Positions 15,795-29,039 of a stretch of 64,000 nt of DNA are shown here, piece by piece. Within the stretch, counting starts at the first letter, position 1. Every line of letters starts with the position of its first letter. The stretch is from Cellulomonas sp. ES6 (GTDB taxonomy: Bacteria; Actinomycetota; Actinomycetes; Actinomycetales; Cellulomonadaceae), in contig NZ_CP125655.1 of assembly GCF_030053835.1 (NCBI RefSeq), positions 1,736,001-1,800,000 of the forward strand, given 5' to 3'. Position numbers and translations under genes: made by a program. The notes beneath the pieces are model-generated. The model did not search any database, was not told the origin of the DNA, and saw nothing but the letters and a program-made list of their open reading frames with translations.

Positions 15795-16343
15795 TCAGGC
15801 GAGCGCCGGCGGAGGGCCACGGTGGGGGTGCCGCTCGCGCGGGACCCGTGCGGGACGGGAGCGCTCCGCCAGCCACGTGAGGGGCTGCGGGGCGGAGGCC
15901 GGCTGCGGGCCGGCCGGGCGGGGCAGCGCGTGGACGACGGCCCCGAGGACGCGGCGCGCGCTGCCCGCCAGGCGGAGCAGCAGCGCGGTCAGACCCGCCC
16001 CGGCGGCGGCCAGGGCGGCGTGGGCGGCCAGCACCGGGAGGACGAGCCCCAGGGTGAGCACGGCGCCGTGCGACGGGTCGGGGGTGACGGCGAGCGTGCC
16101 CGTCGGGCAGTCCGCGACGTCCTGCAGCAGCGAGAGGCGGATGCCGAGCGCGGCCAGCGGCTCGTCGAGGCGCACGCACTGGTGGAGCACCACCCGCGCC
16201 GCGCCGGTGGTCGTCCCGGCGGCGAGCACGGCGACCGCGGCCAGCGCGGCGAGGACGGCCGGCAGGTGCGTCCGGGTGCGGCGCACGACCACGCCGGCGG
16301 GCACGCCGGGGCCCGGCACGCGCGCTCGGTCGTCCCCGGTCAT
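15795..16343 (-). CDS. Membrane protein of unknown function
   Basis: 182 residues from the ATG at 16343. Two hydrophobic segments are clear: about 28-46 (LPAVLAALAAVAVLAAG) and about 95-125 (LTLGLVLPVLAAHAALAAAG...). Between them lies a loop with two cysteines (VVLHQCVRLDEP and LLQDVADCPTG) that could form a disulphide outside the membrane. The C-terminus is Pro/Arg-rich. I recognise no family. Its position directly upstream of a DsbA-like protein, and the paired cysteines, make a redox link worth considering, but that is inference only. Confidence 0.65.
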   Translation of the reverse strand: MTGDDRARVPGPGVPAGVVVRRTRTHLPAVLAALAAVAVLAAGTTTGAARVVLHQCVRLDEPLAALGIRLSLLQDVADCPTGTLAVTPDPSHGAVLTLGLVLPVLAAHAALAAAGAGLTALLLRLAGSARRVLGAVVHALPRPAGPQPASAPQPLTWLAERSRPARVPRERHPHRGPPPALA

Positions 16344-16389
16344 GGGGCACAGGGTACGGGGTCGGGCCGGGCGTTCCCGGGGCTGCGGG

Positions 16390-18365
16390 TCAGCCACCCA
16401 CGGTGGTGGGCAGCGACGGCTCCGGCAGCGGCGTCCAGTCGACGGCAGTCCCCCGGCGGCCAGCGCCACGAGCACGCCGGCGGCGAGCAGCGCCACGACG
16501 ACGACCGCCGTCGCCCCGCCGCGCCCCGGCGCCACCCCGGCGAGCAGCCGGCGCGCCCCGTCGCGGGTGTCGCGGGCGAACGGCCCCGCCCAGAGCGCGA
16601 CCAGCCCCGCGACCGCGGCGACCGCGAGCAGCACGGGCACCGCGTCCGGCGCGGGAGCGTCGTCGGCCGCACGCAGGGGGCCCGCCTCGAGCGTCCCCGT
16701 GCCGACCAGCCACCACCCGACGCCGAGCACGATGACGACGACGCTCGCGGCGACCAGCAGCGACGGCAGGCCGGTGACCAGCGCCCGCAGCAGGTGCCAC
16801 GGGCTCGAGGCGACGGCCACCAGGGTGTCGCTGCGCCGGGCACCCGCACGCTCCCGCCGGCGGGCGACCGCGCGGGCCGCCGACCCCACGGTGCGCGCGA
16901 GCAGCAGCAGCGGCAGCAGCGCGACGAGCGTCCAGCCCGGGGCCAGCGCCGCGCCCGCGACCGTCAGCAGCGCGAGGGCGAGCAGCGACCCGGCGCGACG
17001 CGGCGGCGCGGGGGCGGGCTGCGGGTCGCCGTCCGGCCACGCGCCCGCCGGCCCGGCACCGTCGGGCCACGCACCGTCAGGCCCCGCACCTCCCGGCCAC
17101 GCGCCTCCCGGGGCGGCACCGTCGTGGCCCGCCGCACCCGGCCACGCCTGCTCCCCGGACGGCCCCGCGGCGGCGGGCGCGACGGACGGCGGCGCGAACG
17201 CCCGCGTCGCCCCGTCCCGCACCGGCGCCTCGGCGGGCGCGACGACCGCCGTGCCGTCGGAGCGCGGCCACGCCTGCGTCGCGGCGGTCCCGGCAGGTCC
17301 CGCGGCGCCCGCCCCGGGCGGCAGGGCCTGCGTCTGGTCGGTCGGCGGCCCCCGGCGGGCCACGCGGCCGTCGCGGCGGTCCCCGTCGCCGGCAGCACCG
17401 CCGGCGGCACCGGCCCGGTCCCCGACGCCTGCGCGACGGTCGGCGTGGCGTCCGCGGCCGGGAAGGCCACCGTGCTGCCTGCTGCCGTCGCGGCGGGCGG
17501 CGGGGACGGCACGACCGTGCCGAGCGCCACGGTCGCCGCCTCGGGCGAGTACCGCTCCCCCGCCGCTCGGCCTCCGCGAGCGCGGCGACCACCTCGTCCG
17601 GCTGCGCGCGGTCCGCGGGGTCGGCGGCGAGCGCGTCCCACAGCGCGCCGGCGGTGACGGGGCCGAGCCCGGCGAGGTCGGCGTCGCCGGAGCGGGTGCG
17701 CACCAGCACGGCCTCCAGCGGCCGGGTGCCGAACGGGGCGCGGCCGGTGGCGGCGAACGCGAGCAGGGCCGCCCAGCCCCACCAGTCCGTGGCGGGCGTC
17801 GGCTCGGCGCCGTCGACGAGCTCCGGCGCCAGGTACCCCGGCGTGCCGACGACGAACCCCGTCGACGTCACGCGGGTCTCGTCGACGGCCTGCGCGATGC
17901 CGAAGTCGATGAGCACCGGGCCGTCCGGCGTGACCAGGACGTTGCTGGGCTTGAGGTCCCGGTGCACCACCCCGGCGGCGTGCACCGCCGCGAGCGCGTC
18001 CCGCAGCCCGTCGGCCAGCCGGTGCAGCGCGGCGGCGTCGAGCGGACCCCGCCGGCGCACGCGCTCGCTGAGGTCCTCGCCGGGCACCAGCTCGGTGACG
18101 AGGAACGCCTCCGTCGAGTCGGCCTCCGCGTCGAGCACCGCGGCGACCCCCGGGTGGCGCAGCCGCTGCAGGGCGAGGACCTCCCGGCGCAGCCGCTCCC
18201 GCGACGTCGGGTCGGCGCCGATGTGCGGGTGCAGCAGCTTGAGGGCGACCGGAGTCCCCCGCCGTCCACCGCCCGGTACACCGTGCCCATGCCGCCGGAG
18301 CCGAGCGGCGCGAGAATGGTGTACCCGCCGATCTCGGCGCCCGGTGCCAGGCCGATGCGCTCCAT
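16390..18365 (-). CDS. Membrane-linked Ser/Thr protein kinase (frame broken)
   Basis: The eukaryotic-like kinase domain starts IGGYTILAPLGSGGMGTVYR and continues with VHRDLKPSNVLV (catalytic loop), LIDFGIAQAV (DFG) and GTPGYLAPELVDG (APE). It is followed by a long Ala/Pro linker containing AWPGG/AWPDG repeats (about 17030-17160) and about four hydrophobic segments, ending in LPTTVGG. There are no PASTA repeats, so it is not a PknB-type muropeptide sensor. Four frame breaks (near 18257, 17557, 17352 and 16450) each vanish if one G/C is restored in a run; I treat it as one intact gene. Start ATG at 18365. Confidence 0.8.
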
Positions 18366-18522
18366 GCGGGCACGGTAGCCGCCGCCCCGGTGGCGCGCGG
18401 GGTCGGCACGCGGGGCCGGCGGTGGAGACGCCACCGGGCCCGGACCTGTCGTCCGACGTTTCCCGGGCGGGACCGCAAAGGTCACGTTAGGGTCAGGATG
18501 ACACCAAGGAGCTGATGGATCC

Positions 18523-19954
<1,432 letters not shown>

Positions 19955-19966
19955 GGAGGACCCCGC

Positions 19967-20820
19967 GTGACCGACGACCTGCGCACCGCCCTGCTCGACG
20001 CGGTGTCCGACCCCGGGCGCCTGCCCGTGCTGCTGGCGCTCGACTTCGACGGCACCCTCGCGCCGCTGCAGGACGACCCCGAGCTGTCCCGCGTGCTGCC
20101 CGAGGCTGCGGCCGCCCTGCGCTCCCTGGCCGGCAGCCCCGCACGGGTGCGCCTGGCGCTCGTCTCCGGGCGCGCCATGGCCGACCTGCACCGGCTCGCC
20201 GAGGTCCCCCCGGCACCGTGCTGATCGGCAGCCACGGCGCGGAGCGGGCCCGCGTCACGGAGCACGGGCTGGACCGCGACGTCATCGCCCTGACCGACGA
20301 GCAGGCGGACCGGCTCGCGGCGCTCGGCGGCGAGCTGCAGGCGGTGGCCCGCGGCCGCGACGGCGTCTGGGTGGAGACCAAGCCGGCGGCCGTCGCGGTG
20401 CACACCCGCCTGGCGGACCCCGAGGTCGGCGACCGGGCGGAGTCCGAGGCGCTGGCGGTCGGCGAGCGCCTCGGCTCCGTGACGCTGCACGGCAAGAAGG
20501 TGGTCGAGGTGTCGGTGCTCGACGCCGACAAGGGCGCCGCGCTCGCGGCCCTGCGCGACGAGCTGCACGCCGCCACGGTGGTCTTCGCCGGGGACGACGT
20601 CACGGACGAGCACGCGTTCCGGGCGCTCGGCCCGCAGGACGTGACCGTGAAGGTCGGCGACGGGGCGACCGCCGCCCGGTTCCGGGTCGCGGACCCCGAG
20701 GAGCTCGCGGCGCTGCTGTCCGGGCTCGCGGCGGCCGTGGCGGGCGCACCGGACGACCCCCGGGCACGCCCGGGTCCCGCGGGGCGGGGAGCGCCGCCGG
20801 GGCGTAGGTTGCGGCCATGA
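19967..20820 (+). CDS. otsB: Trehalose-6-phosphate phosphatase (frame broken)
   Basis: HAD-superfamily phosphatase. Motif I is LALDFDGTLAPL (nucleophile Asp about residue 26), with LVSGRAMADL as motif II and VVFAGDDVTDEHAF as motif IV. One break near 20209, in a run of six C, restores VPPGTVLIGSHGAE when a seventh C is added. It removes phosphate from trehalose-6-phosphate made by OtsA. GTG start at 19967, 12 bases after otsA; its stop overlaps the next ATG (ATGA), coupling it to the beta-propeller gene. Confidence 0.95.
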
Positions 20821-22374
20821 GGGGCGACCGCGCCGCCATGCAGGACGTCGAGCTGGTCGACGTCGGGACCGGCGCGGACCTCGCACCCGACGACCCGGCC
20901 TCCGAGGCGGAGCGCAGCCGCCGGCTCGCCCGCCGCCGTCGTCGGCTGCGCCGGTGGTGGCCGGTCCCGGTCGGTCTCGCGGCCGTCCTGGTCGGGACGC
21001 AGGCCGTCCTCGCCGCGCGCGAGCAGGCCGAGGTCGCGGCCCGGCAGCGCGTCGACGGCGTGCTGCGCACCGTCGGCCCGGCGCTGGAGGCGACCCGGCG
21101 GCTGCCCGACGCCGTCGCGCCCGTGGTGTTCAGCGGGATCACCGCCGAGGGAGGTCTGCGGGTCGGGCCGTCGCAGCCCGAGTGGGACGACCCCCGCGAG
21201 CTGATCGCCGTCGACGCGCAGGGGAGACCGTCTGGCACGTCTCGCTGGAGGACGACGGCGCCGGCCCCGCGGTGCCCGGGCTCGGCGCGGAGTACCCGCT
21301 GTGCGCCGGCGACGGCGACCCGGCGGCGGTGGTGGACTGCGTCGTGCTGGACCGCTCCGCCCTGGCCGTGGCCGCGGCCGACGACGGCAGCAGCGTCGCC
21401 GGCCCGCCGGAGGCCGGGCGGCTGGTGTCGTTCGACGCCCGCACCGGCGAGCGGCTGGGCTCGCGCTCGGTGCCGCCGGTGTCCGGCTGGGCGGGCGACG
21501 CCTCCGTGCACGCCCTGGCCTCCGTGACCAGCGGGGCGCTCGTCGTCACGGCGTGGGAGCCGGGGGCGCGCTGGCCGGCGAGCCGCGCTGGCGCACCCGC
21601 GTCCCGCTCGACCCGGCCGCGCTCACGCGCGAGGCGCTGACCTACCCGCCGTCCGTCGGCATGGAGCGCGGGCACGTGATGGTCCAGGGCGCGCTCGGGT
21701 CGTGGGCGCTGTCCGCCGCGGACGGGCGCGTGGAGAGCGCCGGGTCGCAGTACCTGCAGGCGACCCGCACCGGCCGCCTCACCGCCCCGGGAGTCCCCGT
21801 GCGCGTCCTCGACGGCGCCGGCCGGACCGTCGCCACCCTCCCCGGGCCGCCCGCGGTGCTGCTCGTCGACGACGGCAGCCTGCCGGACGTCGAGGTGGTC
21901 GTCACCGACGGCGAGCACGGGCGGGACCTCGTCGGCTACGACGTCGCCGGGGACCGGCGGCGCTGGTCCCTGCCGCGGCCGCTGTGGGTCGACTCGGGCC
22001 TCGTGCTGCTGGAGGGCACCCTCTACGGGCAGGACCGCGAGGCGGTGTGGGCGGTGGACGTGGCCACCGGCCGGGAGCTGTGGCGCACCGCCGCACCCGT
22101 CGTCGCCGACTTCGGCGGCGTGCTCACCGACGGCCGGCACGTCCTGGCGATCGGGATCACCACCGAGGTCGTCGCGGCCGGGACACCCGTGGAGCCGGCC
22201 GCGGGCCAGGACGCGCGGCCGCCCGCCGCGTCGTCGCGCACCCTGCTGGCGTTCGACCTCGGCACCGGCGCGCTCGCGTGGGCGACCCGGCTGCCCGACG
22301 CCGTGCAGGGCGTCTGGGCCTGGCACGGCGACCTGCTGGGGTTCGGGCCCGACGACGTGCTGGTCCTCAACTGA
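20817..22374 (+). CDS. Membrane-anchored PQQ-like beta-propeller protein (frame broken)
   Basis: About 519 residues after repair. A basic cytoplasmic stretch (RRLARRRRRLRRWWPVPVG) precedes one transmembrane helix (about 48-65), then an extracytoplasmic region with repeats of the type GRLVSFDARTGERLG, DVATGRELWRTAAP and LLAFDLGTGALAWATRLP, typical of PQQ-like propeller blades. Breaks near 21226 (CAGGGGAG) and 21567 (CCGGGGGC) each need one G. The gene overlaps the otsB stop by 4 bases. No catalytic or PQQ-binding residues are evident. A role with the trehalose genes is suggested only by coupling. Confidence 0.75.
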
Positions 22375-22442
22375 GCGCACTCCCCGCAGATGTGACCGAC
22401 GTCCCACCGGCGGGCCCGGGTGTGGTTTGATGTCCGTGGACC

Positions 22443-22530
22443 GAGGGGGGTCACCCGACCTCCCTCGAGCCGTGTCAGCGAAGACACACTGACACTCTTC
22501 ACGACGGATCGTCCGGCACGTACCTGCCGG
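22443..22530 (+). promoter_or_regulatory. Structured 5' leader of the msiK-like gene
   Basis: Three consecutive hairpins precede the gene: GAGGGGGGTC (22443-22452) with GACCTCCCTC (22457-22466, one G-U pair); GTGTCAG (22472-22478) with CTGACAC (22489-22495); and CCGGCA with TGCCGG (about 22513-22530). The last ends about 18 bases before the ATG, so it could mask the ribosome-binding region. No known riboswitch is recognised. Confidence 0.5.
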
Positions 22531-22548
22531 TGAAGGGACTGATCACGC

Positions 22549-23673
<1,125 letters not shown>

Positions 23674-23695
23674 CGCACGACATCTCCACCTCGGA

Positions 23696-23732
23696 GGGGC
23701 GGGGCCGGCACACCACCGGCCCCGCCCCTTCG
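23696..23732 (+). terminator. Intrinsic terminator after msiK
   Basis: Perfect 13-bp stem GGGGCGGGGCCGG (23696-23708) with its complement (23716-23728), a 7-base loop and TTCGTCG after it. It begins 22 bases after the stop. Confidence 0.88.
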
Positions 23733-23756
23733 TCGTCGGATGGGAGAATCACCCCA

Positions 23757-25025
23757 TGACCCCTCGCACGCGCCTGCAGATCACCGCGGCCGCGCCGGAC
23801 CCGGCCCTGCTCGACCTCCCGTGGGACGTCCCGCTGGCGGACTGGCCCGCGGACCAGCTCGCCGCGCTGCCCCGAGGCATCTCCCGGCACACGGTGCGGT
23901 TCGCGCGGCTGTCCGGGCGGGTCATCGCGATCAAGGAGATCGGCGAGACGGTCGCGTACCGCGAGTACGAGCTGCTGCGCCAGCTCGGCCGCCTCGACGT
24001 GCCGAGCGTGGAGCCGGTCGGCGTCATCACCGGTCGCACCTCCCCGACGGCGAGCCGCTCGAGGCCGTGCTCATCACGAAGCACCTGCGGTTCTCGCTGC
24101 CCTACCGCGCGCTGTTCAGCCAGTCGCTGCGCCCCGACACCGCGACCCGGCTCATCGACGCCCTCGCGGTGCTGCTCGTGCGGCTGCACCTCGCGGGCTT
24201 CTACTGGGGCGACGTGTCCCTGTCGAACACGCTGTTCCGGCGCGACGCGGAGACGTTCGCGGCGTACCTCGTCGACGCGGAGACCGGGGACCTGCACGAC
24301 AGCCTCACGGACGGGCAGCGGGGCTACGACCTCGAGGTCGCGCGCGTCAACATCATCGGCGAGCTCATGGACCTGCAGGCCGGCGAGTTCCTCGAGGAGG
24401 AGGTCGACGCGGTCGCGATCGGCGACATGCTCGCGGAGCGCTACACCGAGCTCTGGACCGCCCTGACCAGCTCCGAGTGGTTCGGGCTCGACGAGCGGTG
24501 GCGCGTGCAGGCGCGCATCGAGCGGCTCAACGACCTGGGGTTCGACGTCGGCGAGCTCGACATCACCACCGACATCGACGGCACCTCCGTGCGCATCCAG
24601 CCGAAGGTCGTCGACGCCGGCCACCACTCCCGGCGGCTCATGCGGCTCACCGGGCTCGACGTCCAGGAGAACCAGGCGCGTCGCCTGCTCAACGACCTGG
24701 ACCAGTTCCGCGCCGCGACGGACCGGCAGAACGACGACGAGACGTTCGTCGCGCACGACTGGCTGACGGAGGTCTTCGAGCCCGCCGTCCGGGCCGTGCC
24801 GCGCGCCCTGCGCCCCAAGCTCGAGCCCGCGCAGATCTACCACGAGCTGCTCGACCACCGGTGGTTCCTGTCCGAGCAGGAGCGGCGGGACGTGCCGATG
24901 CAGGAGGCCGTGCGGTCCTACATCGCGACGATCCTGCCGAACCGGCCGGACGAGGAGGCCGTGCTCGGCGTCTCCCCGCCGACCTGCGCGAGGACACGGA
25001 CGTCATCCCGGTCGTCCGGGACTGA
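23757..25025 (+). CDS. DUF4032 protein with kinase-like fold (frame broken)
   Basis: About 422 residues after repair. The N-terminal half resembles lipopolysaccharide-kinase/RIO-type folds: VIAIKEIGETVAYREYELL (Lys and Glu), GFYWGDVSLSNTLF (catalytic-loop-like Asp and Asn) and AYLVDAETGDLHD (metal-binding-like Asp). The C-terminal half (IERLNDLGFDVGEL...RRLMRLTGLDVQENQARRLL) is the DUF4032 part. Breaks near 24043 (CTCCCCGA) and 24977 (TCTCCCCGCC) each need one C and restore SPDGEPLEAV and SPADLREDTDV. Function is unknown in the family. It stands alone between a terminator and a convergent gene. Confidence 0.82.
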
Positions 25026-25066
25026 CGGCCCGCCGCGCGACGGGGCCGCGGTCCGCGGGCCGCACG

Positions 25067-25548
25067 TCAGAGCTCGACGCGCTCGTTCTCGCCCTCGAGG
25101 CGCTCCCCGCGGACCTTCGCGCGCACGAAGCTGAGCAGCGTCGCCAGCCGCCCGCCCGGCGCGTCCCAGTACTCGGCGGACTCCGCGCGCACGCGCAGCA
25201 GCACCGACTCCGCCGACTCCGGGCCTGCGGGAGCCACGCCTCGACGCCGGCGCTCCACAGCTCGCGCTTCTTGTCGACGTCGTCGACGAGCTCCGCGGTC
25301 CCCGCGACGGAGACCCAGGTGGCGCCGGACCCGACCGCGACGTTCACCCGCGGCTCGTACGCGACGTGCGCGAGCTTGCGCGACCCGCGCTCGGCGAAGA
25401 ACCACAGGTCGCCGTCGAACTCGACCTCCTGCAGCGCCATCGGGCGGGCGACGAGGGTCCCGTCGGGGGCGAGCGTGGTCAGCACCCCCAGGCGCTGGTC
25501 GCGCAGCAGCTCGGCGACGGTCCGGACGGCGGTGTCGTGGTCGGTCAT
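25067..25548 (-). CDS. PNPOx-like FMN-binding split-barrel protein (frame broken)
   Basis: About 160 residues after repair. [20 protein letters not shown] and [20 protein letters not shown] are typical of the general-stress-protein-26 branch of pyridoxamine-5'-phosphate-oxidase-like split barrels; [17 protein letters not shown] is the next strand pair. A break near 25227 needs one more G/C (CAGGGCCCGGAG) and gives WLPQGPESAES. Members bind FMN, haem or F420; which applies here cannot be decided. ATG at 25548; convergent with the DUF4032 gene. Confidence 0.85.
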
Positions 25549-25599
25549 ACCGCCATCGTCCGTCGCCGCCGGCCGGGCCGCACCCGGGAGGCCCGGGCG

Positions 25600-26594
25600 T
25601 CAGGACGCGCGGTGCCGCGCGACCTCGTACAGCGCGATGCCGGCCGCGACCCCGCGTTGAGCGACTCGACCTCGGAGGCGATCGGGATGGAGGCGATGGC
25701 GTCGCAGTGCTCGCGCACGAGCCGCGACAGGCCCTTGCCCTCGGAGCCGACGACGAGCACCAGCGGGTCGGTGGCGTACGGCAGGTCGCCGATCGCGACG
25801 TCGCCGCCGCCGTCCAGGCCCACGACGAAGCAGCCGGCCTCGTGCAGCCGCTCCAGGGCCCGCACGAGGTTCGTCGCCCGCGCGACGGGCACCCGCGCGG
25901 CGGCGCCGGCGGAGACCTTCCACGCCGACGCCGTCACGCCGGCCGACCGGCGCTCGGGCACCAGCACGCCGTGCGCGCCGAACGCGCCGGCCGAGCGCAG
26001 CACCGCGCCGAGGTTGCGGGGGTCGGTGACGCCGTCGAGCGCGACGACCAGCGGCGCGCGGTCGCTCGCCGCGGCGGCGTCCAGCAGGTCCTCGACGTCG
26101 CCGTACTCGTACGGCGGCACCTGCAGGGCCACGCCCTGGTGCACGGCGCCGTCCGTCATGCGGTCGAGCTCCGGCTTGGTGACCTCGAGCAGCGGGTAGC
26201 CCTCGTCGGCCGCCGTCCGCAGGATCTCGCGCGTGCGGTCGTCGCCCTCCAGCCGGGTCGCGATGTACACGGCGGACACCGGGATGCCGGCGCGCAGGGC
26301 CTCCAGCACGGAGTTCCGCCCCGCGACGACCTCCGTGACCGAGCCGGTGCGGTTGCGCCCGCCCCCGGACCCGCCGCGGCCCGTCGGCCGGCCCCCGGAG
26401 CGACCGCCGGCGGCCTGCCGGCGCTCGGCCGCGGCCTTCCGCTTCGCCGCCGGGTGGTACTCGCGCTCCTCCGCCTTGGGGGTCGGGCCGCGGCCCTCGA
26501 GCGCGCGGCGGCGCTGGCCGCCCGAACCGACGGTCGCGCCCTTCTTGGAGCCCGCCTTGCGGGTGGCGCCTCGGCGCTGGGAGTTGCCGGCCAT
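25600..26594 (-). CDS. rlmB: 23S rRNA 2'-O-methyltransferase, TrmH/SpoU type (frame broken)
   Basis: About 331 residues. A long basic, disordered N-terminus (residues 1-85, Lys/Arg/Gly-rich) is followed by the substrate-binding domain ([16 protein letters not shown]) and the SPOUT knot: [20 protein letters not shown] (motif 1), [14 protein letters not shown] (motif 2) and [20 protein letters not shown] (motif 3). The last motif is complete only after adding one G near 25651. It methylates the ribose of a 23S rRNA guanosine (G2251 in E. coli numbering). Its ATG overlaps the cysS stop by one base, the usual actinobacterial order. Confidence 0.93.
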
Positions 26595-28041
26595 CAGTCC
26601 TCGTCCTCGGTGGTGGGGCGCGCGGCCAGGGACCAGCGCGCGCCGGTGGCGGAGTCCTCGACGGCCACCCCGGCGGCCGCGAGTCGGTCACGGATCGCGT
26701 CGGCGGTCGCCCAGTCCCGGGCGGCGCGCGCGCGGCGGCGCGGGCGTCCAGCTCGGCGCGCACCAGCGCGTCGAGGGCGGCCGCGTGGCGGTCGTCGGTG
26801 GTGCCGGCAGCCCACTGGGGGCCGGCCGGGTCGAGCCCGAGCACGTCGAGCATCGCCCGCACGGAGACGAGCTCCGCGCGGACCGCCGCGTCGTCCCCGG
26901 AGGCGAGCGCGGTGTTGCCGGCCCGCAGGTGCTCGTGCACGACCGCGAGCGCGGCGGGCACGTTGAGGTCGTCGTCGAGCGCGGCGGCGAAGCCCTCGGG
27001 GAGCTCCGCGGCGGAGAGCTCGGCCGCGGTGACCTCGCCCGGGACGCGCTCGGCGGCGCGCTCCACGAAGCCGGCGAGCCGGTCCCACGTGGCCTCGGAC
27101 TCCGCGAGCGTGTCGGCCGTCCACTCCAGCATCGAGCGGTACTGCACCGCGGTGAGCGCGTACCGGACCACGGCCGGGCGCACCGACTCCAGCAGCACGC
27201 TGACCAGCAGCCCGTTGCCGAGCGACTTGCTCATCTTCGCGCCGGACTGCGTGACCCAGCCGTTGTGCAGCCAGTACCGCGCGAACCCGTAGCCGGCCGC
27301 GCGGGACTGCGCCTGCTCGTTCTCGTGGTGCGGGAACCGCAGGTCCAGACCGCCGCCGTGGATGTCGAACGTGTCACCCAGGTAGCGCTGCGCCATCGCC
27401 GAGCACTCCAGGTGCCAGCCCGGGCGGCCGCGGCCGAACGGGGTGTCCCAGGCGGCGGTGGCGGGCTCCCCGGGCTTCGACGCCTTCCAGAGCGCGAAGT
27501 CGTGCGGGTCGCGCTTGTCGTCCGCCGTGCCGTCGGGCGCCGGGGCCATGTCGTCGAGCCGCTGGCTGGTCAGCGAGCCGTAGTCGGCGTACGACCGCAC
27601 GTCGAAGTACACGTCGCCCTCGGCCGCGACGTACGCGTGGCCGGTGTCGACCAGGCGCTGCATGAGCGCCACCATCGCGGGGACGTGACCCGTGGCGCGC
27701 GGCTCGTACGTCGGGGGCAGCACGCCGAGCGCGTCGTAGGCCGCGGTGAACGCCCGCTCGTTCTGCATCGCCCACGCCCACCACGCGACGCCGGCCTCCG
27801 CGGAGCGGGCCAGGATCTTGTCGTCGATGTCCGTGACGTTCCGCACGAGCGTGACGTCGTGGCCCGTGCGGCGCAGCCACCGGACCAGCACGTCGAACGC
27901 CACCGCGGACCGGACGTGCCCGATGTGCGGCGGCGGGGCCTGCACGGTCGCGCCGCACAGGTAGATGCCGACCCGGCCCGGGACCACGGGGACGAAGTCG
28001 CGCACCTCGCGGGTGGCGGTGTCGAACAGGCGCAGGCTCAC
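26594..28041 (-). CDS. cysS: Cysteinyl-tRNA synthetase (frame broken)
   Basis: Class I synthetase. The HIGH-type motif is [11 protein letters not shown] (about residue 38), zinc ligands occur in IYLCGATVQ and WHLECSAM, and the KMSKS motif is [11 protein letters not shown] (about 272). The C-terminal helical domain ends [14 protein letters not shown] after one G/C is restored near 26735 in a GCGCGC tract. GTG at 28041 gives the compact [12 protein letters not shown] start; an upstream TTG at 28050 is possible. The stop overlaps the rlmB start. In related genomes ispF precedes it; here a LysR/EamA pair lies between. Confidence 0.95.
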
Positions 28042-28052
28042 GAGGGTCAAGG

Positions 28053-28967
28053 CTACCGGGGGCCGGTGCCGGCGGCGGCGCCGAACCGGGCGGCCTCCGC
28101 ACGCAGGGCCTCCAGCACGCGGCGGACGACGCGGCGCTCGACCCGGTCCGGCCGGGCCAGCACGTCGATGCGCCGCCCGGCACGGACCCCCGCGAGCGGG
28201 ACCAGGCGGGCCCCGCGGCGACCCGCCGTGAACCGCGGCAGCAGGCTGACCCCGTGCCCGGCGGCGACCAGCGCCTCGACGACGCCGAAGTCGTTGAACC
28301 GCTGCACCACCCGCAGCGGTGCGCCCGCCGCCGCGGCGACCACGTCGAGCACGCCCGCGACCGGGAAGCCCTCCCGCACGGCGATCCAGGGCTCGCCGGT
28401 GAGGTCCGCCGGCGTGACCGTCGCGCGGGAGGCCAGCGGGTGGTCCGGCGGCAGCGCGACGTCGAGCGGCTCGCGCAGCAGCGGGACCGCGCGCACGCCG
28501 GGCGGCCAGGGCGCGGCGTCGTCCGGGCGGTGCGCCACCACGAGGTCGAAGTCGGCGGTCAGCGCGGCGAACCGGTCCTGGGCGACGTCCTCGTCCCCGA
28601 GCTCGACGTCCACGCCGTCCATCGCCGCGACGCGCGTCAGCAGCCCGGGCAGCAGCAGCTCCGCGCCCGACTGGAACGACGCGACCCGCACCACGCCGTG
28701 CGGCGCGGAGCGGAACGCCTCGACCGCCGCCTCGGCCCGCTCCAGCGCGACCGCGACGTCGAGGGCGGCGTCCGCCAGGGCGTGCCCCGGTCCGGTCAGG
28801 CGGATGCCGCGACCGACCCGCTCGACGACGTCCGCGCCCGCCTCGCGGGACAGGGCGCGCAGCTGCTGCGAGACCGCGGAGGGCGTCAGGTGCAGCGCCG
28901 CGGCCGCCGCCGTGACGCCGCCGCGGTCCCGGACCGCCCGGAGCGTGGCCAGGTGCCGCGTGTCCAT
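28053..28967 (-). CDS. LysR-family transcriptional regulator
   Basis: 304 residues. Helix-turn-helix [20 protein letters not shown] with [20 protein letters not shown] (about 26-45), then a periplasmic-binding-like effector domain starting [20 protein letters not shown]. Divergent from the EamA transporter at 29040 (72-base gap), which is its probable target. It ends 12 bases before cysS on the same strand. Together with EamA it breaks up the conserved ispD-ispF-cysS-rlmB run. Confidence 0.92.
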   Translation of the reverse strand: MDTRHLATLRAVRDRGGVTAAAAALHLTPSAVSQQLRALSREAGADVVERVGRGIRLTGPGHALADAALDVAVALERAEAAVEAFRSAPHGVVRVASFQSGAELLLPGLLTRVAAMDGVDVELGDEDVAQDRFAALTADFDLVVAHRPDDAAPWPPGVRAVPLLREPLDVALPPDHPLASRATVTPADLTGEPWIAVREGFPVAGVLDVVAAAAGAPLRVVQRFNDFGVVEALVAAGHGVSLLPRFTAGRRGARLVPLAGVRAGRRIDVLARPDRVERRVVRRVLEALRAEAARFGAAAGTGPR

Positions 28968-29039
28968 GCAGCGACGCTACACGGTCTGTGTCCGATCTTT
29001 CGATGGTGCTGGACGATGCGGCCCGGGCAGCATCAGCAC

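Noticed and set aside
13629..17657. Very long open frame on the plus strand antisense to the MFS, DsbA-like and kinase genes
   Set aside because: Arg/Gly/Ala composition typical of antisense reading of GC-rich genes; it opposes several recognised proteins.
22500..22548. Cyclic-di-AMP, TPP or other known riboswitch upstream of msiK
   Set aside because: None of their conserved core sequences is present; only generic hairpins are seen.
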